A DNA stretch of 64,000 nt. Origin: Catellatospora sichuanensis (GTDB taxonomy: Bacteria > Actinomycetota > Actinomycetes > Mycobacteriales > Micromonosporaceae). Under the pieces are notes generated by a model that was not told the origin of the DNA, searched no databases, and saw only the letters and a list, made by a program, of their open reading frames with translations. How positions within the stretch are numbered: the first letter of the stretch is position 1; every line of letters starts with the position of its first letter. The stretch is from positions 1 to 64,000 of the forward strand of contig NZ_ML660191.1 in assembly GCF_007483665.1 (NCBI RefSeq), in the 5' to 3' direction. Shown here piece after piece: positions 41,570 to 50,852 of this stretch. Both the position numbers and the translations under genes were made by a program.

Positions 41570-42055
41570 ATGAGACTCCGAATCGCACTCGTCGCCGCGG
41601 TCGCGGCGCTGGCATCCGTGCTCGTCGCCCCGGCCGCGGCCCACGCCGCACCGGACGACCTGGCCTGCTCCGCCGTGGGCAGCTACAGCCGCTACGTGGG
41701 CGGCACGCCGAAGACGTTCTGGCTGGTCGGATCGGTGGGCAGCTACCGCTACTGGCAGGTGGTGAACGCCGGCTCCGGCTACTACCAGAGCAGTTACGTC
41801 GTGCGGTGCAGCGGTGAGGCGATCGCCGCGTCCGCCGACCTGGCCGTGAGCGCCACCGGCGGCGACCGCTGCGGCTCCACCACGACCAGCCAGTACCGCT
41901 ACGTCGGCGCGCAGGTCGCGCTCGTCGCCCACCTGCCCTACCCACTCGAGTACGACTACCGGTACTGGCACGTGTACCGGTGGGTGAACTCGGGGTTCTT
42001 CGGGTTCTGGACCTACGACCACTCCGAACTCGCCGGGTGCCCTTCGCCGTTGTGA
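41570..42055 (+). CDS. Secreted Tyr-rich protein of unknown function (161 aa)
   Basis: The signal peptide MRLRIALVAAVAALASVLVA ends in AHA. The mature part begins APDDLACSAVGSYSRYVGGT and holds repeated Tyr/Trp pairs (SYRYWQVV, YDYRYWHVYRW) and four Cys that could form two disulfides. The ATG at 41570 follows GAGG closely. There is no known domain; an actinobacterial secreted beta-protein is likely. It lies between the aldehyde dehydrogenase and the lyase-like gene but may have its own promoter. Confidence 0.75.
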   Translation: MRLRIALVAAVAALASVLVAPAAAHAAPDDLACSAVGSYSRYVGGTPKTFWLVGSVGSYRYWQVVNAGSGYYQSSYVVRCSGEAIAASADLAVSATGGDRCGSTTTSQYRYVGAQVALVAHLPYPLEYDYRYWHVYRWVNSGFFGFWTYDHSELAGCPSPL

Positions 42056-42078
42056 CATCGGCCTTCAGCTGCGCATAC

Positions 42079-42122
42079 ACATATATGTAAGATCCTCGGC
42101 GTCCACGTATGTGGACGCCGAG
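42079..42122. promoter_or_regulatory. IclR-type operator, site 3 (before lyase gene)
   Basis: GTCCACGTATGTGGAC (42101-42116) matches the sites at 30212 and 33309. Here the arms continue outward, giving 12-base perfect arms from 42095 to 42122 (CTCGGCGTCCAC and its complement) around GTAT. A second, smaller palindrome ACATATATGT lies at 42079-42088. It is likely the control point for the secreted lyase-like gene at 42218. Confidence 0.8.
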
Positions 42123-42217
42123 TCAATTTGTGTCTGCCTATTGACCAGCTGGATTCATGTCAGCAAACTGTTCGATCACAGGAGTCCATTGGAGACCCCC
42201 ATCCCCGGAGGCACCTG

Positions 42218-44551
42218 ATGTCTCGACGATCCGTCCCCAAGCCGATGCTGGCCGGAGTCACCGCGGCCCTGCTCACCACAGGGCTGCTCATGGCGGTGCC
42301 CGACCGCCCGGTGCCGACCCCCGTCCTCGCGCTGACCACACTCGACCTGTCCGCCGCCAACCGGCGCGCCCCGATCACCGGCCTCTACGACTGGTCCAAG
42401 GCCGGCTACCGGGGCGGCGCGAACCTGCCCGGCACCGCCGAGACCAACCCCGACGCGGCCTGCCAGATCACCCCGGCCGAGCTGGCCGCGACGTACGCCG
42501 TCACCCCGAACGACGGCGTCGACGACTCCACCGGCCTGCAGGCCGCCATCGACGCCGTACGCACCGGCTGCTCACCCGGCGCGAGCTACACCAAGCTCTC
42601 CCTGATCACCCTGCCCGCCGGCACGCTCAACGTGTCCCGCCAGCTCGCCGTCGACGCCGACTACCTGATCATCCGGGGCGCGGGCAGCGGCACCGGCGGC
42701 ACGAAGCTGGTGTTCCGGCCCGACGCGAACACCCGCTACGACGCGCTCACGGCCGACGGCTCGGACTGGGACGAGGACGGCATGACCTCGGGCTCGGCCA
42801 AGGGCGGCTGGATCTGGCCCGGCCGCGGCCTGTTCCGGGTGCAGTCGCGCGGCGTGCACACCAGCTACGCGAGCGAGTACGCCGCCGCGCCGGCCAACCG
42901 CAAGGACCTCTTCGAGGGCACCGTCAACGTGCACTGGAAGGCCGGGCTCAAGCTGCGCGGAAAGACCGGCGACACCGGCTTCGCCGCCCGCACCGGTGAC
43001 ACCGTCGTGCACCTGGCGACCAGCGGCTCGCTGAGCGCGTTCACGGTCGGCGGGCTGGTCAACATCCGTGCTGCGAACTCGCTGAACTTCTACGCCCAGC
43101 AGGACGTGACCCCGGCCGACGGCACCCTGCAGAACATCCACATGCGCCAGCAGATCTTCACCATCACGGCCGTGAACAGCACCAACCGCACCCTGACCCT
43201 CGACAAGCCCCTGGAGTACGACGTCCCGGTCACCTCGACCTCCGACGGCAGCGCCGCGATCGACGGCACGGTGTACGACTCCAAGGCGGCCCCGCTGGTG
43301 GACCCCGTGCTCGGCGTCGGGTTCGAGAACTTCGCCCTCACCCAGGACATGCCGGGCCTGAACGCCGCCGACGCGGTGCACAACTACGGCAACATGTCCC
43401 CGGCCGACGAGATGCACGGCATCGTCTTCAAGTGGGCCGCCAACTCGTGGGTGCGCGGGATCAGCGCGCAGATGACCGGCTCGCACCCGATCGTCACCGA
43501 GGAGGCCTACCACCTGCAGATCGTCGGCAACTCCCTCGACGGGTCCTGGAACAAAGGCAAGGGCGGCAACGGATACTTCCGCGGCTCGCGCGTCTGGGAC
43601 TCGCTGTATGCCGGCAACACCTCGCGCAACCTGCGCCACTTCACGTTCCAATGGTCGTCGTCGGGCAACGTCGTCATCGGCAACGACTTCGACTCCGACA
43701 TCAACCTGCACGGCGGCTGGGAGCGCAACAACCTCATCGAGCTGAACACGGTGACCGTGCCGTTCCAGCACCGCTCCGCGAGCTGCACCGCCAACTGCGG
43801 TGAGGAGGGCGGCGGCGGCACCGACGCCTCGACCTGGTTCCCGATCTGGTGGGGCGCGGGCAAGAAGGCGGTCAAGTGGTCCGGCTCCACCGGCCCGCGC
43901 AACGTCTTCTTCAACAACACGATGTCCAAGCAGGTCACCGCGGGCGCGGCCTACACCGCGTACTACGCCGACCATCAGCGGATCTACCAGTTCGGCTGGA
44001 GCGGCACCGGCTGGCAGCACCTGGACCAGGCGGGCACCCGCATCCCGGACTGGGCGGGCCGCGAGCAGCTCGACTACACCGGTGGCCACGGCGTCGACGC
44101 CACCCGTACCGACCCGGCCGCGTCGCTGTTCCTCAAGTCGCTGACCGGCGCGCCCAGCCCGTCCCCGACGACCGCTTCCCCGAGCCCGTCCGCCCCGGCG
44201 TCACCGTCGCCGTCGCCGTCGCCGTCCAGGTCGTCGAGCCCGTCGCCGTCCGCCCCCGCCGGCTGTCTCACCGTCCGCACCGTGCAGCCCTCGGCCTGGG
44301 GCAGCGGCTACGGCATGGACGTGTTCATCAAGAACAACTGCGCCACGGCGACGACGAGCTGGACCGTCGAGTTCGATCTGCCCGCAGGCACCACGGTCAG
44401 CAGTTCCTGGAGCTCGACCCGCACCTCGACCGGCCAGCACCACAAGTTCGTCAACGTCGCCTACAACGGCGACATCGCCCCCGGCCAGGAGGAGTCCTTC
44501 GGTTTCAACGCCGCCGGCACCGGCCTCCCCCTGAACATCACCGCCCGCTGA
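42218..44551 (+). CDS. Secreted right-handed beta-helix polysaccharide lyase-like protein with CBM2
   Basis: 777 residues. The signal peptide MSRRSVPKPMLAGVTAALLT leads into a pectate-lyase-superfamily start, VTPNDGVDDSTGLQAAIDAV (the NDGVDD...LQAAIDA pattern). Beta-helix repeats include VVIGNDFDSDINLHGGWERN and PRNVFFNNTMSKQ. A Ser/Pro linker (about 645-685) and a C-terminal cellulose-binding CBM2 (CLTVRTVQPSAWGSGYGMDV) follow. A uronan (pectin, alginate or similar) lyase or hydrolase is likely because an IclR-type uronate operator precedes it. The exact family and substrate cannot be fixed. The ATG at 42218 has GGAGG; longer frames do not. Confidence 0.8.
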   Translation: MSRRSVPKPMLAGVTAALLTTGLLMAVPDRPVPTPVLALTTLDLSAANRRAPITGLYDWSKAGYRGGANLPGTAETNPDAACQITPAELAATYAVTPNDGVDDSTGLQAAIDAVRTGCSPGASYTKLSLITLPAGTLNVSRQLAVDADYLIIRGAGSGTGGTKLVFRPDANTRYDALTADGSDWDEDGMTSGSAKGGWIWPGRGLFRVQSRGVHTSYASEYAAAPANRKDLFEGTVNVHWKAGLKLRGKTGDTGFAARTGDTVVHLATSGSLSAFTVGGLVNIRAANSLNFYAQQDVTPADGTLQNIHMRQQIFTITAVNSTNRTLTLDKPLEYDVPVTSTSDGSAAIDGTVYDSKAAPLVDPVLGVGFENFALTQDMPGLNAADAVHNYGNMSPADEMHGIVFKWAANSWVRGISAQMTGSHPIVTEEAYHLQIVGNSLDGSWNKGKGGNGYFRGSRVWDSLYAGNTSRNLRHFTFQWSSSGNVVIGNDFDSDINLHGGWERNNLIELNTVTVPFQHRSASCTANCGEEGGGGTDASTWFPIWWGAGKKAVKWSGSTGPRNVFFNNTMSKQVTAGAAYTAYYADHQRIYQFGWSGTGWQHLDQAGTRIPDWAGREQLDYTGGHGVDATRTDPAASLFLKSLTGAPSPSPTTASPSPSAPASPSPSPSPSRSSSPSPSAPAGCLTVRTVQPSAWGSGYGMDVFIKNNCATATTSWTVEFDLPAGTTVSSSWSSTRTSTGQHHKFVNVAYNGDIAPGQEESFGFNAAGTGLPLNITAR

Positions 44552-44562
44552 CCGTACGAAGC

Positions 44563-44604
44563 AGGGGCACCTTCTTATCGCTCTGCGTGTAAGAAGGTGC
44601 CCCT
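44563..44604. terminator. Micromonosporaceae-type repeat terminator
   Basis: AGGGGCACCTTCTTA (44563-44577) pairs perfectly with TAAGAAGGTGCCCCT (44590-44604), 15-base arms and a 12-base loop, right after the lyase gene. Its core GGGCACCTTC is shared with the hairpin at 59103-59150. Confidence 0.8.
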
Positions 44605-44714
44605 CGGGGCTGCCGGACCACCACTCGTGAGCGTTGTCAGGTGCACGCCTCGTTCGCCCGGAAGCCGTGTCGCGGCACGACCACTGGGCCGGCGCTCGCC
44701 GGGCAGCGACCAGG

Positions 44715-45488
44715 TCAGTGCAGGCCTAGCTGCGGGTAGAGCGCCTCCGGCGCGGGCGTCGCGCCCGGCGGCGGTGACACCGTGACCGGCGCGCCGAAGT
44801 CGCTGTAGCGCAGCGTGGCGCTCGGCGCTCCGCCGGTCGCCGGAATCAGGAAACTGACCAGCCGTCCCTGACCATCCAGCGAGGCGCGGAACGGATGGCT
44901 GCGCATGCTGTCGGGGAACTGCTGGCCCTTGGTGAGCCGGAAGCTGATCCCGTTGCCGGTGCCGACCTTGCTCAGGTCGATGGTTCCGGTGATCTCGGTG
45001 CCGGCGATCTCGGCCGTGACGACCGCGGCGATCAGCCGCGCGGAGCCGCCGGGATCGTTCTTGCCCGGGGCGAAGCCCATCTCGAAGGTCGGCGGCACCT
45101 TCACCGGGTCCAGGCTCAGCCAGCCGTCGCCGACACCAGCAACCGCCTGTGTCTTCATGAACAGGGCGTCATCGATCATGCGGATCTCGCTGTTCCTGCC
45201 GTTGGCGGAGATGACCGCCTCGCCGCGTTTGTGCAGGTTGTCCATGTGCGACCGGGTGGTGATCTGCCCACCGGCGATGTCGACGTCGGTGCGGAAGCTG
45301 GTCTGGTCGATGAACTTCGTGCCCGCGCGCAGCAACTCGATCACGGAGGCCGTCGTTGCGGCGTCGGCGCTCACGACCGGTGCGGGCGTCGGCGCGGCAC
45401 CCTCCTCGCCGGTGTTCCATCTGATCGAGCAGGCCGTGGTCAGCAGTGCGCCGATGAGCGCCCCGGCCACCAGCAATCGTGATCTCAT
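44715..45488 (-). CDS. LppX/LprG-like lipoprotein
   Basis: 257 residues. The signal MRSRLLVAGALIGALL ends in the lipobox TTAC, so Cys20 is lipidated. The remainder, with FIDQTSFRTDVDIAGGQITT, DALFMKTQAVAGVGDGWLSL and PFRASLDGQGRLVSFLIP, resembles the half-barrel lipid-binding fold of LppX/LprAFG. The family shuttles lipids or lipoglycans to the outer envelope in actinobacteria. Neighbours give no further hint. Confidence 0.75.
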   Translation of the reverse strand: MRSRLLVAGALIGALLTTACSIRWNTGEEGAAPTPAPVVSADAATTASVIELLRAGTKFIDQTSFRTDVDIAGGQITTRSHMDNLHKRGEAVISANGRNSEIRMIDDALFMKTQAVAGVGDGWLSLDPVKVPPTFEMGFAPGKNDPGGSARLIAAVVTAEIAGTEITGTIDLSKVGTGNGISFRLTKGQQFPDSMRSHPFRASLDGQGRLVSFLIPATGGAPSATLRYSDFGAPVTVSPPPGATPAPEALYPQLGLH

Positions 45489-45572
45489 GGCCGGAGAAGG
45501 TATCGCGGGGGCGCAATCCTCGCTGTCCCGCCGCCCGCCGGCCGAGGCCGCCGACGGCGGGACGGCGGAAGG

Positions 45573-46112
45573 TCACCGGTCCAGAGTGATCCAGTAGCGC
45601 CGCACGCGGACGTGTCCGGCGTCGCGGACGCCTTCGAGCAGGCCGCCCTGGCTCTCGATGGTGCGGGCCGAGGCGAGGTTGTCCACCAGGCAGGGAATGA
45701 GGACGCGGTCCAGGCCCAGCACGGTGCGCGCCTCGCGGAGCATCTCGCCGAGCGCCCAGCTCGCCAGCCCGCGGCGGCGCGCGGAGGGGCGTACGCCGTA
45801 GCCGATCTGGCCGAGGTCGTCGTCGTACTTGTGCCGCAGGGCGATTCCCCCGAGCACCCGGCCGTCCTCGACGATCCACCGGCATGAGGCGTGCTTCTCG
45901 TCGGGGCAGGGCTCTCCGGCCGCATGGTCCAGCCGGCGGCGCTCGTGCACCCAGGCGGCGAACCCGTCGGGAGAATCCAGGTCGTCGCCGGGGCCGATGC
46001 CGAAGCCGTCCTCGTGGAGACCGGGTCCCCAATCGTCGCGGCACTCCTGGAACGCGACGTACATGCTGGTGGTGGGCGTTATCAGTTCAGGCATGCGGGC
46101 CACCGTAGTCAT
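45573..46112 (-). CDS. GNAT family acetyltransferase
   Basis: 179 residues from the ATG at 46112, preceded by GAAGGG. An in-frame ATG at 46094 is an alternative. Acetyl-CoA binding is shown by IGYGVRPSARRRGLASWALG (the R-x-x-G-x-A loop), with the C-terminal NLASARTIESQGGLLEGVR and RYWITL. It looks like a RimJ/RimL-like enzyme with unknown acceptor. Confidence 0.88.
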   Translation of the reverse strand: MTTVARMPELITPTTSMYVAFQECRDDWGPGLHEDGFGIGPGDDLDSPDGFAAWVHERRRLDHAAGEPCPDEKHASCRWIVEDGRVLGGIALRHKYDDDLGQIGYGVRPSARRRGLASWALGEMLREARTVLGLDRVLIPCLVDNLASARTIESQGGLLEGVRDAGHVRVRRYWITLDR

Positions 46113-46422
46113 GCTCCGACCCTTCGGCGAGCCCTCCGATTCGGTTGTGGATGATGCCCACAGCTCGCCGTTGCCTCCAGGAATGCCATCCCGTTCAGGG
46201 GAGTACGAGTGTGCATCGCTGGGCGCGCGTCGGTGAACCCAGGGACCTTGAAGGGCGGTCCGATCGGAGTCGGCCCCTGGCGCGAGACTGCATCCCGGCG
46301 GCCATCGGTGTGATCTGCGCCACAGAAGGAGTCGCGGCACCCGGACAGGTGCCGCGACTCCCGGTTCTACGGAGCGTTTCCGCTGCTCTCCGCCGAGGAG
46401 CACCCGGCGGGGAGGATCAGGA
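46113..46422. other. Intergenic region with terminator
   Basis: These 310 bases hold no gene I can support. They contain the strong hairpin at 46328-46361 and, nearer the acetyltransferase, its presumed promoter. Confidence 0.5.
46328..46361 (-). terminator. Terminator hairpin after the 46423 gene
   Basis: GGAGTCGCGGCACC (46328-46341) and GGTGCCGCGACTCC (46348-46361) are perfect 14-base arms with a 6-base loop, downstream of the leftward gene that stops at 46423, followed on that strand by TTCTG. Confidence 0.75.
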
Positions 46423-48903
46423 TCAGCGGTCGCGCAATTCCGCGGCCCGGTCGGGGGAGCCGAGGATGCACAGCAGTGAGCAGGCCGTCGCCGACGACGT
46501 GCCCGACGTGCTCGGCGGCGTTCCCGAAGGTGCGCCGGCCGCGCTGTAGTCGACACTGGCCGTGTTGGTCAGCGGCAGCAGCAGCAGGAACGTCGAGCAG
46601 TGGATCTGCTTGCTCGCCCCGGCGGCCAGGGTGAACGTCCCGCCCGCGGTGACGCAGCCCGGCGCGACCGAGTCGTTGACGGTCACCCCCACCGCGTCGA
46701 CCGGGCCGGAGTTGGTCACCGTGATCCGCCAGTACGCCGTGCCGAGGATCCCGAGCAGCCCGGCCGGGCTGACCTTGCCCCATGGTCCGACGCCGCCCGG
46801 TCCGCACCGCGAGGCCCGGCTGTCCTTGCAGATCTCCTTGTTGACGGTGATGTTCGGCTGGCAGGCCTGGCCGGGGTTGATGGGCTGCTGGACGGTGTTG
46901 GAGGTGAGCGCACCCCCGGCATCGGTGCCGGTGGCGGTGTTGGACACGGAGTACACGCCACAGTCGCTGCTCAGCTTGGTCTGGAAGCAGATCTGCGGCG
47001 GGTCGCCGTCGAAGCCCGCGACGAGGTGCGGCTCGTTGCCGCCGCCGAAGTCGTCGACGTTGAGCAGCCGCAGGCTGGCGTCGATGACCAGGGCCGGGTG
47101 CGTGCTCGGCGAGATGCCGGACAGGTCGACGCTGCCGTCGGCGGCGAACGGCAGGGTCGCGATCACCGTGTTGTCCGGCTTGCTGATGGTCGCGGCGGAG
47201 TTGGCCAGGTCGATGTTGGCGATGTCGATGTCGACCAGGCGCGCGTCCTGGTAGCCGGAGATGTGCCCGGAGGCCCCGTCGCAGTAGAAGTCGGGCGTGG
47301 CCAGGGTGAGCGACGCCCCCGCGCGGAAGCAGGGCGACGCGCCGGTGATCGGGTCCATGGAGAAGAGCAGACCCGCGTCACCGAGCCCGAGGAGGCACTC
47401 GCCGGCCTCGTCGTAGTCGTAGCCGTAGTCACGGGTGTAGCCGCTGCCGCCGACGCCCGGGTGGGTACGCGGGAAGGCCATGCCGGCGCAGGCCGCGTCG
47501 GTGTTCCAGTCCCAGCAGCCGGTCGCGCCGAGGATCGGCCCGTTCCAGAACGGGAAGTAGCTGCGCAGGTGCCCGTCGGGACCGGTGATGACCTTCGGGT
47601 TGAAGGTGTACACGCCGTTGGGCATGGGCGGGAACGCGGGCGGGGTCAGGGATGCGCCCGCGATCGTGTAGCAGTGCAGCTGGTAAACCCCGTTCGCCGG
47701 GGGCACGCACACGCCCTCGTCGTCACCGGTGGTGGTGTACGTGGTGAAGATGCCGTAGGTGATCAGGCCTGCCGGACCGGCGGCCTTGGGGGTGGCCCAG
47801 CCGGTGCAGGCGCTGTTGGTGGCCGGGTCGAAGCAGGCGAGCTTCGCGCCACTGGTCGGCGAGGAGGAGATGAAGATCTTCCCGCCGGCCAGTGTGGTGG
47901 AGCCGAAGAACTGCAGGACGGTGTTGGGAGAGGAGTCGCTGTGCGGTGCGACGATCCCGGTGTACGGCTGCCCGGCGCACGGCGTCCGGGTGGACATGGT
48001 CAGGCAGAGCACCGATCCGTTGGTGGACGCGGCGTACAGGTTGCCGTTGGTGTGGGCCAGTCCGGCGATGTTGTTGCTGGCCGACGGGCTGCCGCCGGTG
48101 GGGGTGAGCGGGAAGAAGCCGCAGTTGGCGCGGGCATCCAGGTCGAGGCAGGCGACGCCGAGCGCGGCGGTGGTGTGGGCGGGGAAGTAGACGACTCCCG
48201 GCCGCTCGGGGTCGAAGACGAACTGCGGGGCCATCGGGCTGCCCAGGTCGCCGGTGCTGCCCGTGCCGAGCGGCCCGGCGGTGCTGTTCAGCGGCCGCGG
48301 CCAGGGGCCGCCCGCGCAGGGCTGGGCGGTCAGCAGGTTGATGCAGACCACCTTCGGGGCCGCCGGTACGAGGTGGTGGTAGATGTTCCACGACTCGACC
48401 GCGCCGTTGGCCGACCGGTAGAGCACCGGGGTGAACCCGTCGCCACCGGTCGCGGTGGTGGTGGGCTGCACCGGCGGCAGCAGCAGGCGGGTCAGGCTGG
48501 TGCCGCCGGGCTGCAGGTCGGGATTGGTGGCGCGGACCGCGACCGTGCCGGACGCCGGTTCGGTGGTCGAGAACGTGCTCCCGTCGGTGGACCAGGACTT
48601 GACCCAGTCCGGCGGCACCCGCAAAGAGCCGGGCACGAGCGCCTGGCCGGAGCCGATCGGGTCGGTGACCGTCACCGAGCCGCCCGCGCCGGGGTCGTCG
48701 TAGGACATGACCCAGTTGACGACGTCGCCGTGGTCGGCCGGGTTTGAGCCGGGATCGGTGACGTTCTGCACTGATTTGGCCAATGTGCCCGGTGCCAGCG
48801 GCGGCGGGTCGGCTGCCGCCATCACCGCGGGCGGCGCGAAGGTCAGGGCCAATGCGGTGGCCAGGAGCAGGATGGGCCGGGTACCGACCTGTGATCGTGG
48901 CAC
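46423..48903 (-). CDS. Large secreted protein with propeller-like body and DUF11-type C-terminus
   Basis: 826 residues. The signal peptide MPRSQVGTRPILLLATALAL ends near VMAA. An N-terminal DUF11-like domain (SVQNVTDPGSNPADHGDVVN) follows. A long middle repeats VCINLLTAQPCAGG, ACLDLDARANCGFF, LCLTMSTRTPCAG and ACFDPATNSACTGW; each blade carries a Cys pair, as in a disulfide-tied beta-propeller. The C-terminal TAYWRITVTNSGPVDAVGVT is again DUF11-type. It is probably a surface or extracellular structural protein; no catalytic site is seen. It has its own terminator. Confidence 0.75.
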   Translation of the reverse strand: MPRSQVGTRPILLLATALALTFAPPAVMAAADPPPLAPGTLAKSVQNVTDPGSNPADHGDVVNWVMSYDDPGAGGSVTVTDPIGSGQALVPGSLRVPPDWVKSWSTDGSTFSTTEPASGTVAVRATNPDLQPGGTSLTRLLLPPVQPTTTATGGDGFTPVLYRSANGAVESWNIYHHLVPAAPKVVCINLLTAQPCAGGPWPRPLNSTAGPLGTGSTGDLGSPMAPQFVFDPERPGVVYFPAHTTAALGVACLDLDARANCGFFPLTPTGGSPSASNNIAGLAHTNGNLYAASTNGSVLCLTMSTRTPCAGQPYTGIVAPHSDSSPNTVLQFFGSTTLAGGKIFISSSPTSGAKLACFDPATNSACTGWATPKAAGPAGLITYGIFTTYTTTGDDEGVCVPPANGVYQLHCYTIAGASLTPPAFPPMPNGVYTFNPKVITGPDGHLRSYFPFWNGPILGATGCWDWNTDAACAGMAFPRTHPGVGGSGYTRDYGYDYDEAGECLLGLGDAGLLFSMDPITGASPCFRAGASLTLATPDFYCDGASGHISGYQDARLVDIDIANIDLANSAATISKPDNTVIATLPFAADGSVDLSGISPSTHPALVIDASLRLLNVDDFGGGNEPHLVAGFDGDPPQICFQTKLSSDCGVYSVSNTATGTDAGGALTSNTVQQPINPGQACQPNITVNKEICKDSRASRCGPGGVGPWGKVSPAGLLGILGTAYWRITVTNSGPVDAVGVTVNDSVAPGCVTAGGTFTLAAGASKQIHCSTFLLLLPLTNTASVDYSAAGAPSGTPPSTSGTSSATACSLLCILGSPDRAAELRDR

Positions 48904-49124
48904 GGGGACGCCTCTCTCGAGGGGAGCCGTGGCGTGTGTGCGGGCGGTGGCCCGTCACGGTGCGCCAGGTAGTGGACGCCGACCGTAACCCGCTTAAATG
49001 TGTGGATTGATGAATGAGATCATGAATGGGCACCCTCTTCACCGGTTCGAGTGTCGTGCCCGGCGTGGCGCCGCCCGCACGTCGGTGATCATTGGCGGGT
49101 ACGCTGCGTCACGAGGAGGCGGCG

Positions 49125-49844
49125 ATGGTGACTCGAGTGGCGATGTGGTCGGGGCCGCGCAACGTGTCGACGGCGCTCATGCGCAGCTTCGGTGCGCGGG
49201 CGGACACGCTGGTCGTGGATGAACCGCTGTATGCGCACTACCTCGACGTCACCGGCCTGGACCACCCGGGCCGTGCCGAGGTCCTGGCGAGCCAGCCGCG
49301 GCGCTGGCAGGACGTGGCCGCGGCGCTCACCGGCCCGCTGCCGCCCGGCGTCGACGTGTACTACCAGAAGCACATGACCCACCACCTGCTGCCCGAGATC
49401 GGCCGTGGCTGGCTGGCCGAGCTGGCCAACGCGTACCTCATCCGCGACCCGGCGCACGTCGTCGCGTCGTACGCGAAGGTGCGCGGCGAGCCGACGCTGG
49501 CCGACCTCGGGTTCACGCAGCAGGCCGAGATCTTCCGGGCCTACGGCGGCCCCGTGGTCGACGCCGCGGACCTGCTCCGGGACCCGGCCGGGGTGCTGGC
49601 GAAGCTGTGCGCGGCGCTGGGCATCGGCTGGGACCCGGCGATGCTGAGCTGGCCGTCCGGCCCGCGCGACACCGACGGCGTGTGGGCGCCCCACTGGTAC
49701 GCCAATGTGGAGTCGTCGACCGGCTTCGCCGCCTACGACCCGTCCCCGGCCGTGGTGCCCGACCGGCTCCGCCACCTGGTCGACGCGGCCCGGCCGTACT
49801 ACGACGAGCTGCACGCCCACCGGCTGACCGCCGCCGCGGCGTGA
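49125..49844 (+). CDS. Sulfotransferase-like protein
   Basis: 239 residues. VTRVAMWSGPRNVSTALMRS is a PAPS-binding 5'-phosphosulfate loop, and ANAYLIRDPAHVVASYAKV is the 3'-phosphate site (RDP...S). DTLVVDEPLYAHYLDVTGLD is typical of the small sulfotransferase-like group. The ATG at 49125 has GGAGG five or six bases upstream. It is convergent with a class IV aminotransferase, with one base between their stops. Plant proteins fuse these two domains, which hints at a shared function. Confidence 0.8.
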   Translation: MVTRVAMWSGPRNVSTALMRSFGARADTLVVDEPLYAHYLDVTGLDHPGRAEVLASQPRRWQDVAAALTGPLPPGVDVYYQKHMTHHLLPEIGRGWLAELANAYLIRDPAHVVASYAKVRGEPTLADLGFTQQAEIFRAYGGPVVDAADLLRDPAGVLAKLCAALGIGWDPAMLSWPSGPRDTDGVWAPHWYANVESSTGFAAYDPSPAVVPDRLRHLVDAARPYYDELHAHRLTAAAA

Positions 49845-49845
49845 C

Positions 49846-50745
49846 TCAGACGACCGGGGTGCCCGAGCTGCGGGCGTGCGCGAGGTAGACGTCCGCCAGG
49901 CGCTTGGTGACCGGGCCGATCGCGCCGTCGCCGATGACGCGCCCGTCGATCTGCACCACGCCCGCGATCTCGCCCATGGTGCCGGTGCAGAACACCTCGT
50001 CGGCGGAGTACATCTCGGCCAGTGAGATGTCGCGCACCTCGACGTCGATGCCCGCCTCGGCGGCCAGGGCCAGCACGGTCTCCCGGGTGACGCCCTCGGG
50101 GCAGGCGACCGTGCGCGGGGTGGCCAGCTGCCCGCGTACCACCGCGAACAGGTGGGTGGCGTTGGTCTCGGCGACGAAGCCGCGCCCGTCGAGCATCAGC
50201 GCGTCGTCGGCTCCGGAGAGAGTGGCCTCCATCTTCGCCAGGATCGAGTTGATCAGGTTGTTGTGGTGGATCTTCGGGTCGAGCACGTCCGGGCCGGGGC
50301 GGCGCACGCTGGAGGTGGCCAGCTTCAGGCCGCCGGTGTCGTACACGGGTGCCTTGTGCTCGGCGAGCACGATCAGCGTGCAGCCGGACTGGTTGAGCCG
50401 CGGGTCCATGCCGCTGGTGACCTTCACGCCGCGGGTCAGGGTGAGCCGGACGTGTACACCGTCGGTCATCTCGTTGGCCCGCAGGGTCGCGGTCAGTGCC
50501 GCGGTGATCTCCTCGTCGGAGGGCACGGCGGCGAAGCCGAGCGCGGCGGCCGAGCGGCGCAGCCGGGCCAGGTGCGCGTCGAGGGCGAAGATCCGGCCCT
50601 GGTAGAGCCGCAAGCCTTCCCATACCGCGTCACCGCCCTGCACGACGGAGTCGAACGGGGAGATCCCCGGCTCGTCGCGGTGGCGCAGCACGCCGTTGAC
50701 CCAGTACTTCAGGTCGGCGTTGCGCTGGTCGTAGCGCTGAAGCAT
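49846..50745 (-). CDS. Class IV aminotransferase (branched-chain or D-amino acid type)
   Basis: 299 residues. The PLP lysine is Lys158 in VLDPKIHHNNLINSILAKME and the cofactor glutamate is Glu193 in GRGFVAETNATHLFAVV. The C-terminal EVFCTGTMGEIAGVVQIDGR binds the phosphate. This is the IlvE/Dat/PabC fold. I place the start at the ATG at 50745, eight bases after GGGAGG; an upstream ATG at 50784 has no site. Substrate could be a branched-chain or an aromatic amino acid. Confidence 0.88.
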   Translation of the reverse strand: MLQRYDQRNADLKYWVNGVLRHRDEPGISPFDSVVQGGDAVWEGLRLYQGRIFALDAHLARLRRSAAALGFAAVPSDEEITAALTATLRANEMTDGVHVRLTLTRGVKVTSGMDPRLNQSGCTLIVLAEHKAPVYDTGGLKLATSSVRRPGPDVLDPKIHHNNLINSILAKMEATLSGADDALMLDGRGFVAETNATHLFAVVRGQLATPRTVACPEGVTRETVLALAAEAGIDVEVRDISLAEMYSADEVFCTGTMGEIAGVVQIDGRVIGDGAIGPVTKRLADVYLAHARSSGTPVV

Positions 50746-50852
50746 GGCGGAATCCTCCCGGTGTCGACGCCCCAAGGAGATCATGTCGGCCGGTCGGGCG
50801 TCGAGGGGACCCACCCGCCGCCGGTGACGCAGGTCGACGCGGTGCTATCGGT

